Notes: generated from the letters alone by a model not told the origin. Positions 9,223-18,401 are shown, numbered from the stretch's first letter. The stretch is DNA of 64,000 bases from an uncultured Lachnospiraceae bacterium (GCA_900546495.1 URDN01000008.1:1-64000); one strand, 5' to 3'. Numbers and translations: made by a program.

Positions 9223-9251
9223 ATTATACGAAAGCAGATTTTAACAGTCAA
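9223..9251 (-). promoter_or_regulatory. Promoter of the YhgE/Pip operon
   Basis: On the minus strand TTGACT (9246-9251), a 17-bp spacer and a perfect TATAAT (9223-9228) lie about 75 bp before the first gene of the pair. Confidence 0.8.
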
Positions 9252-9424
9252 CCATACAATCTTCGACTTTCGTCCAAAAAACAACGTTTTTTCAAAATCG
9301 TGGGTTTATTACGGGTAATTATGTGGTTTAAATATAAGTTATGAAAAGGGACTCTGCACAATGAATAAAACCACACTGCTTATCCTTACTTCATGCCGCT
9401 GTAATTATACGATTGGTTTTTAAA

Positions 9425-9493
9425 AGCGGACTCAGACAAATTTGTTCTGTCAGCTAACAATCGCCGTCAGAAAAAATTTGCTCTGAGCCCGCT
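9425..9493. terminator. Long hairpin with the shared loop motif
   Basis: Stem segments AGCGG/CCGCT, CTCAGA/TCTGAG, CAAATTT/AAATTTG and TTCTG/CAGAA (9425-9449 with 9468-9493) enclose an 18-nt loop with CAGCTAACAATCGC (9451-9464). It is the second of two hairpins after the DUF11 gene. In the direction of that minus-strand gene the loop reads GCGATTGTTAGCTG, the opposite sense to the other members. Confidence 0.6.
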
Positions 9494-9520
9494 ATTTACA
9501 CATATCATCTCAACGTAAAT

Positions 9521-9587
9521 GCGCCTCCAATTTATTTTTTCTTGACGAGCGCTTCCTGGGCGGAAAGACAAAATCAATTGGGGGCGC
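9521..9587 (-). terminator. Terminator-like hairpin after the DUF11 gene
   Basis: Arms of 23 nt (9521-9543 and 9565-9587) pair with three non-Watson-Crick positions, and the loop is 21 nt (9544-9564, GACGAGCGCTTCCTGGGCGG plus one base). Arm composition and layout resemble the hairpin at 10620-10684. The loop is only distantly like the shared motif: about 9 of 19 positions agree. Confidence 0.55.
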
Positions 9588-9620
9588 TTCATTATCTAAA
9601 AATTCTAATCAAGAAGCATT

Positions 9621-10472
9621 TTACACTGTGCCGGTTATGATCAGGGTACTGATTCCCGGATTTGTGATCCAGGCTCCGGTGACCTGATCCTGGACATATT
9701 CTGCCGCCGGTACGGTTACTTTTCCGGCAATGGTTGCAAAACTTCCGGTTGTCTCATCATAAGTGTAATCCACACCTTCTGTCCATGCAGTTCCATTGAA
9801 AGATACCGTCAGATTATTCAAAATTGGATCAAAATCATCGGTGATCACTGCCGCGGTACCTTCTTCTGCTGCGGTATTTCCGTTATTCTGAATCAGAAAC
9901 GTATAGGTCAGTGTGCCGTTTTCTGTTACAGGAACCGGACTGATGGATTTTGTGATTGTCAGAACCGGATTACTCAATGCCTGAACGGTTTCTTCTACCT
10001 GGATTGGGGTAATACCACCGCCGGAAATGGTTACAGTATTTGTAATCTCGGATTCTCCTGCCAGAGGTGCATATTCATTCAGTTTTGCCTCATACACCAG
10101 TACGATATTTCCACCTGCCGGTATATTGAGACCGGAAATTGCCAGTGGTGCTCCCGGCGTAACCGTTGGCTTTGGCTGTAATACACCATTGATATAGTAA
10201 TTTACGGTATCTGTCACATAGACAAGCGGTGTCAACGTTGTTGCATCAAAGGCATATGTGCCCAGATTATCGGTCACAGTCATGCCATTTAACGAAACTG
10301 TCCCGGAATTTACCACACTGATCACGTAAGTTATCGTGTCATCCTGTTCATATACTTTTCGAACCGCAGTCTTTGTCGCAGACAACACCTCCAGAATTTC
10401 TCCTACCGCAATATTTGAATTCGCTACGGAATTTCCATAGCGCAACTGAGCCTGGTTCGTAAATCTTGCCAT
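9621..10472 (-). CDS. DUF11 repeat protein without a signal peptide
   Basis: The product is 283 residues of beta-rich DUF11-type repeats. One repeat unit covers about residues 30-165 (VISVVNSGTVSLNGMTVTD, then GEITNT-like SEITNTVTISGG), and a second runs from about 170 to the end (LTYTFLIQNNGNTAAEEG, then VITDDFDPILNNL). DUF11 repeats are usually found in large secreted proteins, yet this one starts MARFTNQAQLRYGNSVANSN with no signal peptide and no membrane anchor. It is therefore cytosolic, or released by lysis or during sporulation. SD AGGATGG lies upstream of the ATG. The gene is monocistronic, with long hairpins on both sides. No function can be assigned. Confidence 0.85.
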   Translation of the reverse strand: MARFTNQAQLRYGNSVANSNIAVGEILEVLSATKTAVRKVYEQDDTITYVISVVNSGTVSLNGMTVTDNLGTYAFDATTLTPLVYVTDTVNYYINGVLQPKPTVTPGAPLAISGLNIPAGGNIVLVYEAKLNEYAPLAGESEITNTVTISGGGITPIQVEETVQALSNPVLTITKSISPVPVTENGTLTYTFLIQNNGNTAAEEGTAAVITDDFDPILNNLTVSFNGTAWTEGVDYTYDETTGSFATIAGKVTVPAAEYVQDQVTGAWITNPGISTLIITGTV

Positions 10473-10619
10473 ACTTTTACCATCCTTTCTTCGACCAGTC
10501 TGTCGAAGCTTATATCAGATCAAGTCGAACGCATGTGAAACTACATGCAAATTTTCAAGACTTGTATCTAATATACTATAAAATATGCAAGACGAACGTT
10601 TTATGGGTAACTAAAATTA

Positions 10620-10684
10620 AAAATCAGCTTTATTTTTTCTTGAAAAGCGATTGTTAGCTTACAAGACAAAATAAAGCTGATTTT
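10620..10684 (-). terminator. Long terminator-like hairpin with the shared loop motif
   Basis: A 17-bp perfect stem AAAATCAGCTTTATTTT / AAAATAAAGCTGATTTT (10620-10636 with 10668-10684) continues as CTTG/CAAG. The 19-nt loop (10643-10661) contains AGCGATTGTTAGCT. It lies downstream of the GntR gene end and is flanked by A/T runs, so it could act in both directions. Confidence 0.75.
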
Positions 10685-10722
10685 CCTTCATTACTTAATA
10701 TTCACCACAAAAGAAACTTTTG

Positions 10723-11412
10723 TTAAAACGAACAGTCCCAACCAGTCTCAAGGTGCGGTGCATCCACATTTTGATCGCGCATCATTCCGGCAATGGTTCT
10801 CCAATAATGATCCTTGATAGCTTTGCAGATTGCTTCGCAATCTCCGGACACACATGCATCAAATATTACTTTATGTGACGCATACTGGTGTTTTGCAATG
10901 GCTTCTTTATCCTGCACCAGATCATATCCGGCAAACAGATTTCCGTAATACTGTTCTTTCCATGCTTTCTGAACCCGCGGCATACCACACATCTTTACCA
11001 GTTCCTCATGAAATTCATTATCACATTCAAATACCTGATCAAATTCTTCTGCCGTCAGATTTTTCATCCGACTCAAAATTTCTTCCAGACGTTGCATGGA
11101 TTCCTCCGGAATTTTTCCCTGCAGGAACCGTACACTGATAACCTCATAATTGGTTCTCAGTAAATACACCTCATAGGAGTCCTGAAAGGAAAGTTCTTTC
11201 ACAGAACATCCTACATTTCTTGTATACACAATAATTCCTTCATTTTCCAGTTGTCTGAGCGCTTCACGGATCGGTCCCCGGCTTGTATGAAATTCTTTCG
11301 CCAGCTCCAATTCCACGATACGCTGTCCGGGTTTGATCTCATGGTTAAAAATTTTGCTGCGGATGGCATCCACAATGCTCTCTCTTAACGTCTGATACAA
11401 TAATGCACCCAT
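10723..11412 (-). CDS. GntR/FadR-family transcriptional regulator (FCD type)
   Basis: The product is 229 residues. The N-terminal winged helix-turn-helix shows the GntR signature (IKPGQRIVELELAKEFHTSR, then GPIREALRQLENEGIIVY), and a helical FCD-like ligand domain follows (about residues 85-220: EYYL-type 'VYLLRTNYEVISVRFLQGK' and FHEELVKMCGMPRVQKAW). The start at 11412 (MGALLYQTLRES) has a TAGGA SD; an upstream in-frame start at 11475 lacks one. It lies 170 bp after pepT in the same direction and may be cotranscribed. With the opp operon next door, a role in peptide or amino-acid use is plausible. The TTGTCGACAA palindrome at the opp promoter fits the TTGTnnACAA shape of some GntR-family operators; this link is inference. 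Confidence 0.85.
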   Translation of the reverse strand: MGALLYQTLRESIVDAIRSKIFNHEIKPGQRIVELELAKEFHTSRGPIREALRQLENEGIIVYTRNVGCSVKELSFQDSYEVYLLRTNYEVISVRFLQGKIPEESMQRLEEILSRMKNLTAEEFDQVFECDNEFHEELVKMCGMPRVQKAWKEQYYGNLFAGYDLVQDKEAIAKHQYASHKVIFDACVSGDCEAICKAIKDHYWRTIAGMMRDQNVDAPHLETGWDCSF

Positions 11413-11582
11413 AAAATTTCCTACTCTTTCTCTTTTTCTCAACAACAATTCACACGCTCCATTCGCCAGACGCACTATCGTGCTCCTTCGCTGTTACACA
11501 GCTCTTTTGGCTCATAAAACGTCGCTCCCTTCATCACTATGCAGCAAGAAAATTCCTCATGCAGGCATGATCATTCCCTCTG

Positions 11583-12806
11583 CTACATGTGATGTGTGAA
11601 CCGGGATACAATATTTTTTATAATCGCAGCGGCTTTGTCCATGCCTTCTGCCGTAATATGCTCATAGGCACCGTGGAATCCATAACCGCCGGTTCCAAGA
11701 TTCGGACACGGAAGTCCCACAAAACTTAAACGCGCACCGTCTGTGCCACCGCGGATCGGTGCGATATCCGGTGTAACATCCGCATCTTTACAAGCCTGAA
11801 CTGCAAAATCAATGAGCTGCATGCATGGTTCGATTTTCTCGCGCATATTGCGATAAGAATCTTTCAAATTCAGTTCTACAGTTCCATCACCGTATTTTTT
11901 ATTTAAGGAAGCAGTGATTTCCTGCATCAGCACCTTACGCGCTTCGTATTTTTCTGCATCAAATTCACGGATCAGATAGCTCATGGTTGTTTCTTCCACA
12001 CTGCCATTCATTTCCATCAGATGGAAAAATCCTTCATAACCTTCGGTGTGCTCCGGTGCTTCCTGTTCCGGCAGCATGCTCTGTAATTCCATTGCTATTT
12101 TCATGGAATTAACCATGATATCTTTTGCCTCGCCCGGATGTACGTTAACGCCATGGATTGCAAATTCTGCGGAAGCTGCATTGAAGTTTTCAAACTGAAT
12201 CTCACCTTCCGGACCGCCGTCTACCGTATAAGCATACGGTGCACCAAAACGCTCCAGATCCATATGACACGCGCCGCTTCCAACTTCCTCATCGGTAGTA
12301 AAACTGATACATACTTTTCCATGAGGGATATCACCTTTTAATAATTCTTCGGCAACAGTCAGAATCTCAGCAATACCTGCTTTGTCATCGGCACCCAGAA
12401 GTGTCATTCCGTCTGTCGTGATCAGTGTTCTCCCTGCCATAGTTTTCAACATTGGAAAATCTTTTGTACTCAGTGTTCTGCCAGAAGTTCCAAGAACCAC
12501 ATCTTTTCCATCATACTTTTCGATGATCTGCGGTTTTACATTTTCTCCGCTGTAATCCGGCGCGGTATCCATATGCGCGATAAAACCGATTGCTGTACGA
12601 TCCTCATATCCCGGAGTTGCCAAAATATGACCATACACATAACCATACTCATCCATCATGGCATCTTCGATGCCCATTTCCTTCATTTCTTCCACCAGAA
12701 GTTTCGCCAGATCAAACTGACGTATAGTTGTCGGAGAAGTGGTGCTCTCCTCGTCGCTGGTTGTCCAGACTTTGACATAATTTAATAATCTTTCATAAGC
12801 TCGCAT
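11583..12806 (-). CDS. pepT: Peptidase T (tripeptide aminopeptidase)
   Basis: The 407-residue product has the normal PepT length and fits the M20B family that removes the N-terminal residue from tripeptides in the cytosol. Metal and catalytic motifs are intact: HMDTAPD (zinc ligand His and catalytic Asp), GADDKAG (bridging Asp), TDEEVGSG (catalytic Glu pair), and IRGGTDGARLSF with NLGTGGYGFHG near the C-terminus. HPGEAKDIMVNS belongs to the dimerisation domain. AGGAGG lies 7 nt before the ATG. It sits beside the oligopeptide transporter genes, consistent with intracellular breakdown of imported peptides, and is followed by the GntR regulator. Confidence 0.95.
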   Translation of the reverse strand: MRAYERLLNYVKVWTTSDEESTTSPTTIRQFDLAKLLVEEMKEMGIEDAMMDEYGYVYGHILATPGYEDRTAIGFIAHMDTAPDYSGENVKPQIIEKYDGKDVVLGTSGRTLSTKDFPMLKTMAGRTLITTDGMTLLGADDKAGIAEILTVAEELLKGDIPHGKVCISFTTDEEVGSGACHMDLERFGAPYAYTVDGGPEGEIQFENFNAASAEFAIHGVNVHPGEAKDIMVNSMKIAMELQSMLPEQEAPEHTEGYEGFFHLMEMNGSVEETTMSYLIREFDAEKYEARKVLMQEITASLNKKYGDGTVELNLKDSYRNMREKIEPCMQLIDFAVQACKDADVTPDIAPIRGGTDGARLSFVGLPCPNLGTGGYGFHGAYEHITAEGMDKAAAIIKNIVSRFTHHM

Positions 12807-13060
12807 AGTAAATCCTCCTAAACCAATTACTCCTATGTATTTATATATAAAGTAATTTATTATTCTGGTAATAAAATTTCATTGAAAAAAGTACGCCTAT
12901 ATTACTCGTATTCTTTTCACTAAAATCTTATCATAAAATTTATTTGGCTAAATGGAAAATATTGCCATTGCATAGATGAGAATTTTCAATTGTCCGTGTC
13001 TGCGTGCTTCTCACTGAAAAAATTCTCCTCATAACACCAAAACAATTTTTTTTTTTAAAA

Positions 13061-13086
13061 AAGGAATCCTGCAAGCAGGATTCCTT
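13061..13086 (-). terminator. Intrinsic terminator of the opp operon
   Basis: Perfect 12-bp stem AAGGAATCCTGC / GCAGGATTCCTT (13061-13086). On the minus strand it is followed by a T-run. It lies 14 bp after the oppA stop codon. Confidence 0.93.
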
Positions 13087-13099
13087 TTCATGTCATTTA

Positions 13100-14830
13100 C
13101 TACTTAGACTGTGTACAATATCCAAAGAAGAAGTATCCCAGTGGTGTGTAGTACATGCCTTCGATTCCATCACGCAGCATATATTTCTGTGTATAGAAGT
13201 ACAGCGGATCAACTACGTAATCCTGACCTACTAAGATGTCCTCTGCCTGATGTAACAGTTTCATACGTGCAGCAGGATCAGATTCAGCTTTCGCCTGGCT
13301 GATCAGGTTATCGTAATCCGGATTAGAGTAGTGAGCATCGTTGTTTCCACCACCTGTTACCCACATATCAAGGAAAGATACCGGATCATTGTAATCAGAA
13401 ATCCATCCGTTACGTGCGATAGAGAAATCACCATCTTTACGTGTCTGAAGGAATGCATTCCACTCCTGATTGTTCAGTGTAACTGTTACGCCAAGTTCCT
13501 GCTCCCACATGTTCTGAAGTGCTTCAGCAACAGCTTTGTGAGCATCATCTGTGTTGTACAGGTACTCTACAACCGGGAATCCTTCACCGTTCGGGTAACC
13601 AGCCTCTGCAAGGAGCTGTCTGGCTTTCTCGCAGTTTGCTTCATAAGCATCCTTTGTCGGATCATAGTAATCTCCACCAACTTTACGGAAATCAGATCCT
13701 TCCTCAGCATCAGAGATACCGCTTGGTACATAAGCACCAGCTTCAACCTGTCCGGCCTGAGTTACTTTTTCAACAATGTAGTTACGGTCAACAGCAAGTG
13801 TGAATGCCTCACGTACTTTCGGATTGTCAAATGGAGCTTTCTGTGTCTGGAAGCATACATAGTAGGTTCCAAGATAATCTACGATCTTCATATCGCCGGA
13901 AGCGATCAGGCTAGGAAGTTCTGCCTGTGGAACATTCTGGATGTAATCAAGCTCGCCAGATTTGAAACCGGAAAGCATAGCATTGGAATCATCCATTAAT
14001 TTAAATGTAATGGTATCCGGTCCAAGATTTGCATAATCATAGTAGTTCTCATTTTTAGCCATTACAATCTGTGAGTTGTGTGTCCACTCTGTCAGTTTGT
14101 ATGGACCATTGGAGATATATGTAGACGGATCAAATGTCCACTGATCACCCTTAGCCTCAATGATGTCCTGACGTACAGGCATCATAGCCGGGAATGCACA
14201 CAGCTCTTCAAAATATGGAAGATCTGTTGTTAAAGTTACTTCAAATGTCTTATCATCAACTGCTTTTACAGCTAACTCAGAAGGATCTTTCTTACCTGCC
14301 ATGATCTCGTTTGCGTTTACAACGCAGTCAAGCATGTAGTTGTAATCTGCTGCTGTAGCCGGGGTAACCAGACGTTTCCAGGAATACTCAAAGTCGCCTG
14401 CTGTAACGTCTTTTCCGTCAGACCATTTGATGCCATCACGAAGGTGGAATGTGTATGTTACTGTTCCATCATCATTTGTTGTTTTGTCATAGCTCTCAGC
14501 CTGGCCGTAAGTAAGTTTTGCAGTGTCGCAACTTCCTTCAGAACCTTCAACTTCCTCACCTGTGCTCTCCCATTTCATCAGACCTTCGAATAAATGGTTA
14601 GCCATGACAGCTCCATCTACGGCGGAGTTCAGGGCCGGATCCATTGTCATCGGCTCGGATGCGAAGTTTACAGTAAGGTTGAATCCATCGCCGTCGTTGG
14701 TTGCTGTCTGCTCTGCATCTGCAGATGTTTTGTTGTTGTCTTTAGATGCGCTGTTGTCGCTTCCACAGCCCGCAAGCATGGAAAAAGCGAAAGCTGCAAC
14801 TAATACAACTGATACCAATCTCTTTTTCAT
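13100..14830 (-). CDS. oppA: Oligopeptide ABC transporter substrate-binding lipoprotein
   Basis: The product is 576 residues of SBP family 5. It has a type II signal sequence (MKKRLVSVVLVAAFAFSMLA) with lipobox LAGC, so the mature protein is lipid-anchored at Cys22. A Ser/Asn/Asp-rich linker follows, then the binding fold, including the family signature near RDGIKWSDGKDVTAGDFEYS. It captures peptides for OppBCDF. It is the last gene of the operon, after oppF, with a 110-bp gap that contains a short hairpin (14915-14928) and a good AAAGGAG ribosome site. This allows stronger translation of the binding protein. A strong terminator follows. Confidence 0.95.
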   Translation of the reverse strand: MKKRLVSVVLVAAFAFSMLAGCGSDNSASKDNNKTSADAEQTATNDGDGFNLTVNFASEPMTMDPALNSAVDGAVMANHLFEGLMKWESTGEEVEGSEGSCDTAKLTYGQAESYDKTTNDDGTVTYTFHLRDGIKWSDGKDVTAGDFEYSWKRLVTPATAADYNYMLDCVVNANEIMAGKKDPSELAVKAVDDKTFEVTLTTDLPYFEELCAFPAMMPVRQDIIEAKGDQWTFDPSTYISNGPYKLTEWTHNSQIVMAKNENYYDYANLGPDTITFKLMDDSNAMLSGFKSGELDYIQNVPQAELPSLIASGDMKIVDYLGTYYVCFQTQKAPFDNPKVREAFTLAVDRNYIVEKVTQAGQVEAGAYVPSGISDAEEGSDFRKVGGDYYDPTKDAYEANCEKARQLLAEAGYPNGEGFPVVEYLYNTDDAHKAVAEALQNMWEQELGVTVTLNNQEWNAFLQTRKDGDFSIARNGWISDYNDPVSFLDMWVTGGGNNDAHYSNPDYDNLISQAKAESDPAARMKLLHQAEDILVGQDYVVDPLYFYTQKYMLRDGIEGMYYTPLGYFFFGYCTQSK

Positions 14831-14940
14831 AGTACTCTCCTTTAAAATTTTATTGATAAACAGGTTTCCCTGTGTTATCCAATCCCAAATCTCTCACTTA
14901 TAAAAGTGAAAGCCGTCTCGACTGAGACAAAAGCAATTTT

Positions 14941-15978
14941 CTACTGCTCCAGGAGGTGGCATGCCACCCAGTGACCTTTTTCATACTCTTTGAATTTCGG
15001 TACACATTCTTTACATTTATCCATTGCATATGGACAACGTGTATGGAAACGGCATCCGCTTGGCGGATTCATCGGAGAAGGAATATCTCCTTCCAGAACG
15101 ATACGCTGTCTGCTTCTGCTTACCTCCGGATCCGGAACTGGTACTGCGGAAAGCAGAGTCTGTGTATACGGATGTAACGGATGACGGTTCAGCTCATAGC
15201 TCTCTGCCAGCTCTACCATAGTTCCCAGATACATTACGCCGATACGGTGTGAAATATGACGTACAACGGAAATATCATGAGCGATGAACAGATAGGTCAG
15301 TCCCATCTCCTCCTGCATATCTTCCAGCATATTTACAACCTGTGACTGAATGGAAACATCCAGTGCGGAAATCGGCTCGTCACAAACGATGAATTCCGGT
15401 TTTACTGCCAGCGCACGGGCAATGCCGACACGCTGCTGCTGTCCACCGGAGAACTCGTGCGGATAACGGTTTGCATGCTCTGTATTCAAACCTACTCTTC
15501 CAAGCAGTTCTTTGATACGGTCAGTACGATCCTTTTTGGTCGGACACAGTTTATGAATATCCAGTACCTCTCCGATAATCTCACCAACGGTCATACGCGG
15601 ATCCAGACTTGCGGATGGATCCTGAAAAATAATCTGCATTTTCCGTCTGTATGGAAGCATGTTTAACTGTGTTGCTTTTGGTACTTTTACCGGATGCAGA
15701 TTTCCCTCTGCATCTCTCTGCCACGGATCCTCTCTCTCAAAAATTGTCTCACCATCGTAAACAATTTTTCCGGAAGTCGGCTCGTGTAACTGAAGGATGG
15801 TTCGTCCCAGAGTGGTTTTACCACATCCGGACTCGCCTACCAGACCAAGTGTCTCACCACGATTGATAAAGATAGAAATATCTTCTACCGCCTGCACACC
15901 AGGTCCTTTTAATCCCTTTACCGGGAAATATTTTTTCAGGTGATCAACCTGAATAAGTACATCATTTTTCTCACTCAT
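14941..15978 (-). CDS. oppF: Oligopeptide ABC transporter ATP-binding protein OppF
   Basis: The product is 345 residues. The nucleotide-binding domain is complete: Walker A GESGCGKTT, signature FSGGQQQR, Walker B FIVCDEPISALD and H-loop AHDISVV. The C-terminal oligopeptide/dipeptide transporter extension has the Cys motif CRFHTRCPYAMDKC, seen in OppD/F proteins that bind an iron-sulfur cluster. Its ATG overlaps the end of oppD by 8 bp (the sequence ATGAGTGA carries both signals), so the two ATPases are translationally coupled. It works as a heterodimer with OppD on the inner face of the membrane. Confidence 0.95.
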   Translation of the reverse strand: MSEKNDVLIQVDHLKKYFPVKGLKGPGVQAVEDISIFINRGETLGLVGESGCGKTTLGRTILQLHEPTSGKIVYDGETIFEREDPWQRDAEGNLHPVKVPKATQLNMLPYRRKMQIIFQDPSASLDPRMTVGEIIGEVLDIHKLCPTKKDRTDRIKELLGRVGLNTEHANRYPHEFSGGQQQRVGIARALAVKPEFIVCDEPISALDVSIQSQVVNMLEDMQEEMGLTYLFIAHDISVVRHISHRIGVMYLGTMVELAESYELNRHPLHPYTQTLLSAVPVPDPEVSRSRQRIVLEGDIPSPMNPPSGCRFHTRCPYAMDKCKECVPKFKEYEKGHWVACHLLEQ

Positions 15979-17035
15979 GGTTGTCTACCTCCGTTTTTTC
16001 AATATTTTCTGTCTGAGTATCGCCTTTTTTGTTTTCTTCCAGACAGTCCTGCACACGCAGCCAGCATGCAGCACGATGATTTTCTCCCATCTCCACATAT
16101 GGCGGCATCTGCTGCAGACAGATCTTCATTGCATGTTCACAACGCGGTGCAAACGGACATCCTTCCGGCGGATTTAACATATCGACCGGTGAACCCTCAA
16201 TTGGAATCAGACGCTCATAACTCTCAGCATCTACACGCGGCATAGAACGAAGCAGACCTTTTGTATAAGGATGACCCGGATTATAGAAAATATCATCAAC
16301 CGGTCCCTGCTCTACCATTTTACCTGCATACATAACAGATACCTTATCACAGATCTCTGCCACAACACCAAGGTTATGTGTGATAAAGATAATACCCATG
16401 TGATTCTGTTTCTGAAGTTTTTTCATCAGCTCCAGGATCTGTGCCTGAATGGTTACATCCAGAGCGGTTGTCGGCTCATCGGCGATCAGAAGCTTCGGAT
16501 GACAGATCAGACCCATGGCGATCATAACCCTCTGACGCATACCGCCGGAAAGCTCATGCGGGTACTGTTTCATACGTTTTTCCACGTTGTTGATACCTAC
16601 TTCTTCCAGCATCTTCATGGCATGCTTCGCGGCATCCTCTTTACTGATCTCTGTATCATGTGCTTTCAGAGCCTCAACCAGCTGGTTTCCGATGGTATAA
16701 ACCGGATTCAGACAGGTCATCGGGTTCTGGAAGATCATTGCTACTTCTTTTCCACGGAAATTAATCATCTCGTTCTTGGTCTTTGACAGCATATCCTGTC
16801 CCTCAAAAGTAATGGAACCTCCCACTACTTTACCCGGATTCTGAAGTAATCCGATGATAGAATATGCTTCCACGCTTTTACCGGAACCAGACTCACCTAC
16901 GACACCCATAACTTCATCATAATTGACATCGTAAGTAATTCCGTTTACTGCTTTTACTTCTCCTGCCGGAGTAAAGAAAGAGACCTTGAGATCTCTGACC
17001 TCTAACAGTTTATCATTTTTCTTTTCCTGTTCCAT
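15971..17035 (-). CDS. oppD: Oligopeptide ABC transporter ATP-binding protein OppD
   Basis: The product is 354 residues. Walker A is GESGSGKSV, the signature is LSGGMRQR, Walker B is LLIADEPTTALD and the H-loop is ITHNLGVV. The C-terminal Cys motif is CPFAPRCEHAMKIC, and the tail is rich in Lys and Glu. SD GGAGGAG lies 7 nt upstream of the ATG. It is the partner ATPase of OppF in the oppBCDFA operon. Confidence 0.95.
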   Translation of the reverse strand: MEQEKKNDKLLEVRDLKVSFFTPAGEVKAVNGITYDVNYDEVMGVVGESGSGKSVEAYSIIGLLQNPGKVVGGSITFEGQDMLSKTKNEMINFRGKEVAMIFQNPMTCLNPVYTIGNQLVEALKAHDTEISKEDAAKHAMKMLEEVGINNVEKRMKQYPHELSGGMRQRVMIAMGLICHPKLLIADEPTTALDVTIQAQILELMKKLQKQNHMGIIFITHNLGVVAEICDKVSVMYAGKMVEQGPVDDIFYNPGHPYTKGLLRSMPRVDAESYERLIPIEGSPVDMLNPPEGCPFAPRCEHAMKICLQQMPPYVEMGENHRAACWLRVQDCLEENKKGDTQTENIEKTEVDNHE

Positions 17036-17052
17036 TTTGTCTCCTCCTCTCC

Positions 17053-18399
17053 TTATTTCTTCAGCTTCGGATCTAATGCATCACGAAGTCCGTCACCGAA
17101 CAGGTTCAGAGCCAGAATCATAAGACTCAGGATTCCTGCCGGGATAAATAATCTGTATGGATATGTGCTCAGACCACTTAAAGCCTCAGAACACATAGAA
17201 CCTAAACTTGTCAGCGGGGCAGATACACCTACACCGATGAAAGAAAGGAAGGATTCCAAAAAGATTGCGGATGGAATCTGCAGGAATGTCGTTGTAATGA
17301 TCTGTCCGATACAGTTCGGAAGCAGATGTTTACCAATGATACGTCCGCCTTTTGCACCAAGGGCGCGGGCAGCGGTCACGTACTCCTGCTGTTTTAACTG
17401 AAGGATCTGTCCACGGATGATTCGGCTCATGGTTACCCAGTATAATAAACCGAATGCAATAAACATGGAGATCAGGTTTGGTCCAAGAATCGTTACCAGA
17501 TTCTGCAACGGTCCGTTACCGGTGTTCTGGAACTGCTCCAGCGCCGGTTTTAATGTTGCGGAAAGCAACAGGATGATCAGCATCTCCGGGATGGAGTAAA
17601 TGATCTCAACAATACGCTGCATTACCGTATCTACTACGCCACCGCAGTAACCGGAAATAGAACCATATAATGCACCGATGATCAGTACGATAATTGCCGC
17701 ACATACACCAACAATGATAGAGATTCTTGTTCCCACCATGACACGAACCATGATGTCACGACCCTGATCATCTGTACCAAATACATGTGGGAATACTTTC
17801 TCACCATCTGCTTTTTTCTGAAGTTCCTGAGCAGAATAACCAAAGGCTTTGTGTTTGATTCTAAGTGCTTTGGCTGCCTCTGCCTCTGTCACATGCTCCT
17901 CACTCTCTTTCTGCTGAGAAACACTTGCTTTCGCACGGATCTTTGATTCTTCAATACGACTTAATTCCTTACCTTCTGCTTCAGCTTCAGCTTTTGCTTT
18001 CTCGACTGCCTCATCCGGTGTCAGATTTTCGGTATCGTTATGTTCTTCCATATAGGCATTGATCTTCTCCTGATCTTCCAGAGTATAATGCCATGGATGT
18101 AACGCCTCAGAACCACGTACCTGCTGCTTATAAGTATAAGGAACCACGCTCGGTCCCACAAATCCGAAAATAACCAGAGCAATGATAATCCCCAGGGCAA
18201 CCATTGCAACCTTGTTTCTGCGAAGGCGACGCCATGCATCTGCCCAGTAGGAAACACTCTTACGATCTTTGATAAAATCTGCTTTTTCCTGTGAGCTTGC
18301 CGCTTCAAATGCATCCTCCGGTAATTTGCTCCACTCTAAAATATCATCAATATTCGGTTGAAGAGAGCCTGGTTTCTGAAATCTTTTCTTTCCAGACAT
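17053..18399 (-). CDS. oppC: Oligopeptide ABC transporter permease OppC with a large insertion
   Basis: The product is 448 residues, against about 300-340 in most OppC/DppC proteins. A 60-residue cytosolic N-terminus leads to TM1 (about 63-83). The BPD permease core begins at FGTDDQGRD (about 207-215) and contains five further membrane segments and the EAA loop (AARALGAKGGRIIGKHLLPN). Between TM1 and the core lies an extra highly charged Glu/Lys/Ala-rich stretch of about 95 residues (about 105-200), predicted coiled and on the outer face, where the binding protein docks. The start at 18399 has SD GGGAGG and lies 2 bp from the oppB stop. Confidence 0.93.
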   Translation of the reverse strand: MSGKKRFQKPGSLQPNIDDILEWSKLPEDAFEAASSQEKADFIKDRKSVSYWADAWRRLRRNKVAMVALGIIIALVIFGFVGPSVVPYTYKQQVRGSEALHPWHYTLEDQEKINAYMEEHNDTENLTPDEAVEKAKAEAEAEGKELSRIEESKIRAKASVSQQKESEEHVTEAEAAKALRIKHKAFGYSAQELQKKADGEKVFPHVFGTDDQGRDIMVRVMVGTRISIIVGVCAAIIVLIIGALYGSISGYCGGVVDTVMQRIVEIIYSIPEMLIILLLSATLKPALEQFQNTGNGPLQNLVTILGPNLISMFIAFGLLYWVTMSRIIRGQILQLKQQEYVTAARALGAKGGRIIGKHLLPNCIGQIITTTFLQIPSAIFLESFLSFIGVGVSAPLTSLGSMCSEALSGLSTYPYRLFIPAGILSLMILALNLFGDGLRDALDPKLKK

Positions 18400-18401
18400 G
18401 C

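Larger units (their letters stand above)
9149..9620. other. Intergenic region with one promoter and two long hairpins
   Basis: From right to left it holds two stacked hairpins downstream of the DUF11 gene (9521-9587 and 9425-9493), then about 170 bp (9252-9424) in which I see nothing, then the YhgE/Pip promoter. No coding frame is supported. Confidence 0.6.

Noticed and set aside
13331..13999. Long open frame of 222 codons antisense to oppA
   Set aside because: No ribosome site, protein text rich in Cys/Ile/Ser without domain features, and fully inside a well supported gene.
14916..14927. TCTCGACTGAGA occurring both before oppA and at 26171-26182 in the ptsG leader
   Set aside because: A 12-base match twice in 64 kb with different surroundings and no clear shared regulation; most likely chance short hairpins.
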